In this document: positions 57,290-64,000 of the stretch, one piece after another | Layout: every line of letters starts with the position of its first letter | How positions within the stretch are numbered: the stretch's first letter is position 1 | Source of the DNA: Eutreptiella sp. 'Long Island Sound 2002' | Lineage: Eukaryota; Euglenozoa; Euglenophyceae; Eutreptiales; Eutreptiaceae | Direction of reading: 5' to 3' | Length of the DNA: 64,000 bases | Assembly (NCBI GenBank): GCA_964036045.1 | Contig: OZ038384.1 | Span: 98,257,600-98,321,599, forward strand | Made by a program: the position numbers and the translations under genes | The notes under the pieces: generated by a model | Database searches by the model: none | What the model saw: only the letters and a program-made list of their open reading frames with translations | What the model was told of the DNA's origin: nothing

Positions 57290-58018
57290 TCACACCAAGA
57301 GGGCCCCAAGCCCGTCCACGCTACATCCTAGATCGCCTGGGACATAGGCGTTGGGGGTATGAGCGTAGTGGCCGCCTAGGGTCCTTCTAGGCTCCTCCCA
57401 CACGGCTCCAGCGATCTTGTTGGGGGCGATTGTCAGCCCAACGGCCCCCATGGGTTGGAGGACCCAATGTCCACCCTCCTGAGGGGCATCCACCATGGCC
57501 ACCACCTCAAAACAATTGCGCTTCTTGATGAGGATGGACATGGGGTGTGCCGCCGGTGGCGCCTGCGGGGGGGGGGGGGGGTCACCAAGTGGCGGATGAC
57601 CATAAGGAGAGCCCGTGTCTGCGGGGGCGCCTGCCAAGGAGGCGGTAGGGCGCTCCAAGTGTTGGTGTCGGCCATGGCTCTCCCCCGCGAATTTCAGCTC
57701 CACCTGGCCCTCTACGACGAAGTAGGTCGTAAAGCCCACGCCCTTGGGGGTAGGGTCCTCGATGGCGTTCCCTTCCCAGCTGCGGAGCTCGTAGCTCGGG
57801 GACTCCACCACGAAATCGGTGAGGTGCAGCTGGTCTCCAATGCGCAGGGCGCAGGTGGCCAATGCTTGGCCGAGGTTGTCCCCATCCGGGGAATGGGGTC
57901 CCACGATTGGGGTTGTCATGGCCCTTGCCTCTCGCATTTGGCGGCCCACGGCCACTAGGCGTAGGGTGTCCACGTAGGCTGCCACATCGTGCAAGCAGCA
58001 TGGGTCCGCCTCATCCAC
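57290..58018 (-). CDS. Unidentified 242-codon open frame
   Basis: The longest open frame of this block reads as ordinary protein (LRIGDQLHLTDFVVESPSYE, VGFTTYFVVEGQVELKF, ILIKKRNCFEVVAMVDAP) with a Pro-rich middle. I cannot assign a family. It lies antisense to the retroelement-like sequence that follows. It may be an element ORF, an exon in the PUF-like gene's region, or chance in GC-rich DNA. Confidence 0.25.
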   Translation of the reverse strand: MDEADPCCLHDVAAYVDTLRLVAVGRQMREARAMTTPIVGPHSPDGDNLGQALATCALRIGDQLHLTDFVVESPSYELRSWEGNAIEDPTPKGVGFTTYFVVEGQVELKFAGESHGRHQHLERPTASLAGAPADTGSPYGHPPLGDPPPPPQAPPAAHPMSILIKKRNCFEVVAMVDAPQEGGHWVLQPMGAVGLTIAPNKIAGAVWEEPRRTLGGHYAHTPNAYVPGDLGCSVDGLGALLV

Positions 58019-59065
58019 GGCCCTATCCGAGCATGGCCACCAGCCGCATGTGGTCTCGGAGGATGTCCGGGTGGGTGCTCCGCCTCCGTGTCCTGGGTGG
58101 CTGCGCCAAGATTTGCCACCGCATGCTGGGCGGCCAGACTATCTTAGAGGGCCCCAAACACATGAAGCAAGCTGTGGGTATCCACTGGCCTGTCGCGGGC
58201 CAGCCCCGGCTGCAGCCAATCCTTCAAAGCCTCGGCGGGGGCACCCCGGAGCTTGAAGTGGGCCGGCTTAGTTGGCTTAAGCTGTTGGCTGTAGCCCCAC
58301 AGTGCCCGCAACGTTGAGCGGCACCCATGTTGTACGGTACCTGTGGCTCGACCCGGGGGCGACAATTGCTCCAACCTACGGCCCGGGTGGAGTGCTGCGC
58401 GGTGAGCACGACTTGCACACGCATGCCTCGGGGGTGCACAATGTGCGCCATCCGGGGCTAGCTCCACCAGCATCGAGAGGACCTGCGCCCTTTGCTAGAA
58501 ATGTGGGTCCGTCGCTGGCAACAAGCCCCCAAGGATTGGGCTCTGGGCCCAATAGGCCCTTGCCACTCCGAAGCGGTCATGGGTGGCCGTGAGGCCAAGA
58601 CCACCCGAGAGCGGGTCGCCTGCCGGCAGGGCCACACGGTCCAACTCACCATGGCCATGGGGGATGCTATGACCACATTGGGATGGGCCGTGGTACTCCC
58701 GGTGTGTGAGCAACCCATGAACGACCTCCCTAGCGACACCTGCCTGCATAGGCTGTTGGTGAGTGTGGTGGACATCCACATGCAGGTGGAGCTCCCCCTA
58801 CATGCATGCCTCCAAGAGCACCTACGAGTGGCCACGCTCCCACAACCCCAGGCTAGTGGCACGGAGGGCCCCACCATGGTATGGCACCGAACACCGCCCA
58901 GGGACCGCAATTGGGAGTGGGTATCGAGGCACGGCACACAATGCTTACCATTATGACCGCCCGGCCACCGGAGCCGTGGATAGAGCTCCGAGCAAAGGTA
59001 GTTTAGGTACCTGGCTAGGTGCCTGGCCCACAAGTGCCTAGGGCACCTAAACAAGGGACCCTTGA

Positions 59066-60250
59066 ATGTGGCCCTCCACGCCCCGCAAGCATTGCCGTCA
59101 GCCCTGCATACACACTTGCGGGAACATTTTGGAGGCAACGCAACATTGCGCCCCCCCAGGGCCCCTACGGCCCCACAAGGCCCCTACGACGGCCCCCCAA
59201 TATATGCGGGCCCGGGCGGAACTAGGGCTATGGTTCCATGAACTACCGCCGCTGGCAACCATCCGTGGGGCCGTCTTGGCGACCGATGCAGGCGCCACCT
59301 TGGCGGGGATGGCCATGGCGCTGGTGTAAGAGAGCACACTAGGGGAACACCCAAGTGGCCTCCGGAGTGGGGACAAGAGGGGGGGGGGGTGACCTTGTTA
59401 CTCTGTGTCCGCCGCCTGGCGCAGCCAGGAGGGCATCCAGTGGGTGGTGCCCGACTCAGAATCTGCCGTAGGCGCCCTATGCACCTGCCAGGAAGGCGGG
59501 CACTACGGGGATGGTGTACATCACCATTGTGCACATACCTTAGGAGCGCAACGCCTTACCACAAAGGCTATGATAAACATTCTAGCCACGCCATCGCACT
59601 GGATCACTTATCAACATATCAACATGCGAGTGGGTGCCGCCACCTAGGAGGAGCCACGGACGGACCTCGCCTGGATGTTACGCCACCCGTACACGTTCCT
59701 GCCCACGGAGAAGCTCAAGGACCACTACCAGCTGGCCCCTTCCTATCTGCAGAATTGGCTACAAGAGTAGGCAGCTGTCCCCGCTCAGGTGCAATATGCG
59801 CACTGGTGGGGAACAAACTATGAGCAAGGCCTCGGTTTGCCGCTGGACTGGTTCACCACTGACTAGCAGAGGCACCTAATCACCCAATTGGATGCGCAAT
59901 CTCCCCACCATGACGGTTCTGGCAGAGCGCTCCAAACACCGCAACCAAGAGCTGTGCACACGCTGCCTCCTCTCCTCCTGTGTGGAGAGAGGCGGCCCAA
60001 CACCTCTGGGAGTGCCCAGTGCAGTCCCATGAGTGCCGGCCCATCAACGCCTCCACACATGGCTGAGCACGTATGTGGAGCCCCGAGCGTCCCAAGTGCA
60101 GGGCCAGTTGTGGGACCCTGTGGTCCTCGAACAGTGGGCGGAGGCCGTTGCAATGCCGTCCATGCAGACAGCGCATATGGGGTGGGCAGGACCGCATGAC
60201 GTGGGGACGGAGTTCATCAAGCAAGTGCTGTCGGAGTCATGGAGGGTCTA
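59066..60250 (+). pseudogene. Degenerate retroelement with RNase H-like domain
   Basis: In one frame LPPLATIRGAVLATDAGATL resembles the first strand and catalytic Asp of RNase H. After a TAA at 59327, PDSESAVGALCTCQEGG resembles the DSE motif. The frame goes on (TFLPTEKLKDHYQL, YAHWWGTNYEQGLGL) through TAG codons at 59645, 59768 and about 59864. A shifted frame gives a Cys series (ELCTRCLLSSC) and HLWECP, like the terminal finger of non-LTR elements. I could not find a convincing reverse-transcriptase YxDD box upstream. It is dead by several stops and at least one frameshift. Confidence 0.4.
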
Positions 60251-60535
60251 GCTGGCCCACTCGAGAGCTCGAGACAGCCTCATCAAGGGCTGCGCGGGGC
60301 CAGGAGGCACGATGGCGTGGGTGCTGTGAGAACTCCAACTGCACCAACATGCGGAGCAGCAGGACGTCCCCCGGGCAGCTCTGAATAAAGACTTCCCGAA
60401 ACGAGGACAATGCCCGGCCGTCCCAGGTGCTCAACACACCGCACACAGAGCGCACGTAGACACATAGCCCTCCCGGTTTGCATTTTCCGGTGTGCAAGAC
60501 CATCCCGGCCATTGCCTTTTGGTACCGGCGTCTTC

Positions 60536-60778
60536 GACACACCACACCACACCACACCACACCACACCACACCACACCACACCACACCACACCACACCAC
60601 ACCACACCACACCACACCACACCACACCACACCACACCACACCACACCACACCACACCACACCACACCACACCACACCACACCACACCACACCACACCAC
60701 ACCACACCACACCACACCACACCACACCACACCACACCACACCACACCACACCACACCACACCACACCACACCACACC
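60536..60778. repeat. (ACACC)n microsatellite
   Basis: About 48 perfect pentamers without an interruption. Being a multiple of five, it is open in every frame and gives HTTPH or WCGVV strings, which are not genes. Confidence 0.98.
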
Positions 60779-62085
60779 GGGCATTTGGTGAAACCTAGTA
60801 TGCACATAGCAAAACCTAGTAAAATGTAGCAAAACCTAGTAAAATGTAGTGAAACCTAGTAAAAAAAATTTTTTGAAAAAGTTTTTTTTACTAGGTAAAA
60901 AAAGCAAAAATTTGAAAAAAAAATTTTCCTCACTAGGTCAATTCCCGGCCACCGTTGCCAGCGGCGCCCCACCCAGGCCGAACCATGCATGGTGAAGAGG
61001 GAGTTCATGTATGTTTCGAAACCCTTTGGAGGAGAGGGGGGGGGGGGTTGCAAAGGGGGACAAACCCCTGCCTTCTGGAGGGCCCACAAGTGGGCGGAAA
61101 TGCTACGTCACCCCTACATTCTTGATGATCCCCAACAAAGGGGACAAAATCAAAAGACAAAAAAAAATAAAAAAAACAAAAACGAATATTTTCCCATGAT
61201 GTCTATGACTCACCCTTAGGGTCTACTGATTACACCCATTAGGGTTTGAACCCATGACTTTTCACTTGCAAAGGCACTGCTTTACTATAAGCCATCTCTG
61301 CACAGGGGTGGTATATTTGGTGCAATTTGGTTTTCATCCATTATTTGGTTCTCCTGAAAAAACTGAGTATTTTGAGTATAGACACATGGGGTGAAAACCC
61401 ATTTTTTCGTCCTCTACTAGTTCAAGCAAAATTCGTAGCTGTGGATTGTGAGTCCCTAACCCCAACTCGAGGGGCCACGCAACAAAGCGTGGGAGTCAAA
61501 AAAAAAAGGAAAGAAGGTGGGAGGCAAAATGGCATTCTCGGGGATCCCCAACAAAGGGGAGCAAAAGCAGAAGTGTTCCCCAACAAAGGGGAACAAAATC
61601 AGAAATGGCTGCCTCACCCCTACCTTCTCGGGGGCCCAAAAGAGGGCGGAAGTGCTACGTCACCCCCGCGTTCTCGGGGTCCACTACAGAAGGGGAGGGA
61701 AACAAAAGTGGCCCGCGCCGGGGGCCTGGAAAAAATCCCATAGTGGGGGTCCTTAATGGCGGTCCTTAACAAAACAAAAATTGGTCCTAAAGGACCACCC
61801 TGCCTCACCAGGCCAGTGGAAAAAAGCCCCTCAGAGCGGGGGACAAGATCAGAAGTGGCCAACAAGTGGCCCGAAAGTTCTACAGCCTAGTTCTTTTGTT
61901 TTTGGTGGTTTTGAAACCTAGTAAGAAAAAAATTTTTTTACTGGGTTCTGAAACCTAGTAAAAAAAAAGTTTTTTTTTACTAGGTTCCCGATACCTAGTA
62001 AAAAACTAGTGAACCTAGTAAACTGTTACCTAGTAAAAAAAATTTTTTTTTTTAAAAAACTTTTTTTTACTAGGTTTAACTACAG
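60779..62085. mobile_element. Hairpin-rich insertion bounded by CCTAGT repeats
   Basis: At both ends (60793-60937 and 61915-62078) the word AACCTAGTAAAA and its inverse TTTTACTAGGTT alternate, making several short hairpins with A/T-run arms. Between them lie tandem-like blocks (CTACGTCACCCC and CCAACAAAGGGGA near 61100-61140 and 61550-61670) and a tRNA-Ala-like sequence. ACACC units occur on both sides (to 60778 and again at 62089-62110), as if the element entered the microsatellite. Confidence 0.45.
61223..61297 (-). repeat. tRNA-Ala(TGC)-like SINE head
   Basis: The minus strand has a TGGCTTATAGTAAAGCAGTG start, then CCTTTGCAAGTGAAAAG, an Ala-TGC-type anticodon arm, and TCATGGGTTCAAACCCTAAT with an intact B box. 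The acceptor stem does not pair. Confidence 0.5.
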
Positions 62086-62181
62086 ACCCACACCACACCA
62101 CACACCATCCCACACAACACAAACAACACAACACGGCATGGCACAACACAAGTCCCTGGTGTGTGACTACCACCCCCATAC

Positions 62182-62429
62182 CGTGATCAAAGCCGTCCGC
62201 ATCGCTTCTGTGCCCTCCCTCAACATCTGCACCACAAACTCCTTGCTGAAGGCACTCTTCGCAAGCTCCAGCGCCACTGGTGCAATCTCCTCCACAATAG
62301 GGGAAAGCAGGTTGAACTGTCCCTTGTAACTCTGCAAGACCTTCAGCAGCAGCCGAGACCCATACATGTCCGTCAGCAGGGCGTAGTAGTGCCCTGCCAG
62401 ACGCTCCAGCAGGAAGCGTGTTTTGGGCG
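62182..62429 (-). CDS. PUF/Pumilio-like protein, repeat-coding exon
   Basis: Acceptor CCGGTTGCCAG|CG is phase 1. The donor is ATCACG|GTATGG, phase 0. It encodes PKTRFLLERLAGHYYALLTD, MYGSRLLLKVLQS and, 36-40 residues later, SAFSKEFVVQMLREG. The two share the helix pattern of PUF repeats, whose central five residues contact RNA bases. It splices to the exon at 62516 in frame. PUM3 or NOP9-type nucleolar proteins are alternatives to classical Pumilio. Confidence 0.5.
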
Positions 62430-62515
62430 CTGGCAACCGGAAAAAGAGTTTGCCCAAGAAGGCACTTGGAATCTGGACAGCAGCATGAAACGGCTGGTGG
62501 ATGGCGGGACCTCAC

Positions 62516-62615
62516 CACAGAAATGCCGCCCGGCCCACTGAGGAACTTTGCGGTCCTTTGGGCCTTCAGGGAAATAGCCTTGAAAACTTTGCAGCACCTC
62601 GTCGAGGCTACTGTT
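62516..62615 (-). CDS. PUF/Pumilio-like protein, upstream small exon
   Basis: After a pyrimidine-rich acceptor (CCTCCTCCATCCTCAG, phase 0) it reads NSSLDEVLQSFQGYFPEGPK, then VPQWAGRHFC, and ends TGTG|GTGAGG in phase 1. Intron length to the next exon is 86 bp. Earlier exons are not seen; repeat C lies upstream and the window ends at 64000. Confidence 0.45.
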
Positions 62616-62696
62616 CTGAGGATGGAGGAGGGACTAACGGGTCCCGTCCACACCCAACCAGCCCGCCCACACTAAGCCTCTATGCACCCCCACGCC

Positions 62697-63160
62697 CCCC
62701 TGTGTGACATTTCGTCTGGTTGTTGCTCCTTTACGGGGCCCTGGACAGTCACCCGTTCTTCCCTTCGCATGTTGCGTTGGGTCGCTGCTTTCTGTCGGCC
62801 GCTGCGGCCGGTGCTCTTGCTGGTGTCGTTTCCGCGTTCGCGGAGCCCAGTAGTTGGTGTGTTGGGGCTGTACTGAATGTGGCATGGTGTGCCGTTTGCG
62901 CGTCAGCGGCGCCCAATAATTGGCGTATTGAGGATGTGCTGGTTGTTGCCGGGGTCGTTTGACTGTTTTTGCTGTCCACACACCTCTGTCCACAGGCCGT
63001 CCATAGCCTGCCTCGCTGTGTTTCTGTGTGCGTGAGGCCCAGGTGCCCTGTTCCTCCACGCGCTGTCCGGACCGTCCACCATATGTCCTTTTCCCCCTCA
63101 CGGTTGGTCTGCCCCTGATGGGCTCCCGCTCCTGTTGCGCAAACAGCCCATCTGGGCTGC
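62697..63160 (-). repeat. GC-rich dispersed repeat C, copy 4
   Basis: It is about 95% identical by eye to 33004-33470, from TGTGTGACATTTCGTCTGG to the GGGCTGCC point, then breaks at a C tract. It lacks the distal half. Confidence 0.65.
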
Positions 63161-64000
63161 CCCACGCCCCCCCCCCCCCCCCAAAGCACCACCACAGTTT
63201 TTGGGGCACGGGTGCAGCCAGGCCAGACATTACTCTCATGTACCAGCCAAGGCCAGCAGCCTATCCACAGCTCTCCGATGCAATCACAGGGCAGGGGGGC
63301 GATGAGGGTTGCGTATCCGATCAATATCAGACCTGCAACAAGCAAGCACTTGCTCCCTGTGTGTGTGGGGGGGGGGGGCACCATTTGACCAGGTAGCTCT
63401 CCGGATACGCCTGTATGGCCTCACTGGCGTCCTCGGGCGGGGTCACTCCCCTTTGGTGCAGGCCCTGCTGGGCCAGGGGTGCGTCCCTGTGCGCCCCCTC
63501 GACCAGTGCAATATGCACTCTGGGCGACACCCTGGCTTGCTGCCCCGGGACCACCTGGGAATGGAACTGGGGTGGTAGCTCTGGGGCTTCCAACGGGCCA
63601 GCTTCACAGTATTAGTTCAACGAGCCCGTCATTGCCATGTTGCCCTGTGTGTTGTGTGGGGGTGGTGCACCGGAGAGGGGAGGGATAAGACCTAATTAAG
63701 GTGAGCTCAGCATGAGAGTAGGTGGAACCTTTGGCAGGCTTAGCACACCCACATCCCGGGGCTACTGGATTACAACCACTCAAAGGCACGTAACTTCAAA
63801 GAGGAGTGGAAAGGAGGGATGAAACAAAATGGTGTGTGTGTGGGGGGGGGGGGCGGATATGAAAAGCACTGTCGAAAACGATGTGTCAGAGCGAGAACCT
63901 ACTGGGTGTCTGCTTTTCGGCGTGTGTGTGGGGGTGTGGGGTGGGCACTGATTGACCAACAAAAAGGGGGGGGGGAAGATTGGCACCGGGAGCATGAAAC
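63161..64000. other. Unassigned right end
   Basis: No gene or clear repeat recognised. G tracts at about 63367, 63842 and 63966. Confidence 0.4.

Noticed and set aside
59645-59866. TAG reassigned to sense in the RNase H-like frame
   Set aside because: Another frame break and a TAA occur in the same element, and the PUF-like exon ends naturally with TAG. Decay explains the stops.
60237-60832. Long ORFs of HTTPH or WCGVV repeats
   Set aside because: They are translations of an (ACACC)n microsatellite, open in all frames.

Overview
The window looks like nuclear DNA of a unicellular eukaryote, probably an alga or another protist with a large, repeat-rich genome. The reasons are: recognisable proteins are split into short, GC-rich exons with GT-AG introns (donors often G|GTATGC or G|GTGTG); coding density is very low; there are DNA-transposon, retroelement and tRNA-derived repeats; G or C homopolymer tracts of 9-18 bases are very frequent; and a TTAGGG-like interstitial tract is present. 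No bacterial operon, CRISPR array or rRNA is visible. I cannot name the species.

Layout. 1-7384 (+): a TPR exon (1642-1950) and a phase-compatible terminal exon (6632-7384) flank about 4.7 kb of repeats, including a truncated Harbinger-like transposase between two inverted copies of a tRNA-derived repeat. 7385-20461: mostly repeats, namely a foldback element, a GC-rich dispersed family, and a 1213-bp TIR transposon with a 5-bp target duplication, plus a broken PnrA/BMP-like coding exon. 20462-32766 (-): the highlight, a glutaredoxin exon present twelve times in a near-perfect 975/921-bp tandem array. Only the last copy has a proper stop. Only one candidate start exon is visible upstream, encoding a transmembrane segment. 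33004-40887: repeats and one putative membrane-protein exon. 40888-47470 (-): a four-exon HAD-family phosphatase gene whose four exons join in frame with all four HAD motifs. 47471-53900: largely empty. 54109-62615 (-): exons of a probable PUF/Pumilio-like helical-repeat protein, with a degenerate retroelement, an (ACACC)n microsatellite and a hairpin-rich insertion in the apparent intron. 62697-64000: another copy of the GC-rich repeat and unassigned sequence.

How it fits together. The array is best read as one gene, not twelve. Every internal glutaredoxin exon is 342 nt with phase 1 at both ends, so all splice to one another in frame. The predicted product is about 1406 aa: a short N-terminal membrane anchor followed by twelve almost identical dithiol (CPFC) glutaredoxin domains joined by Gly/Ser/Met-rich linkers. 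I know of no described protein of this architecture. The exon joins are inferred by eye and need transcript evidence. The other genes show no functional link to the array.
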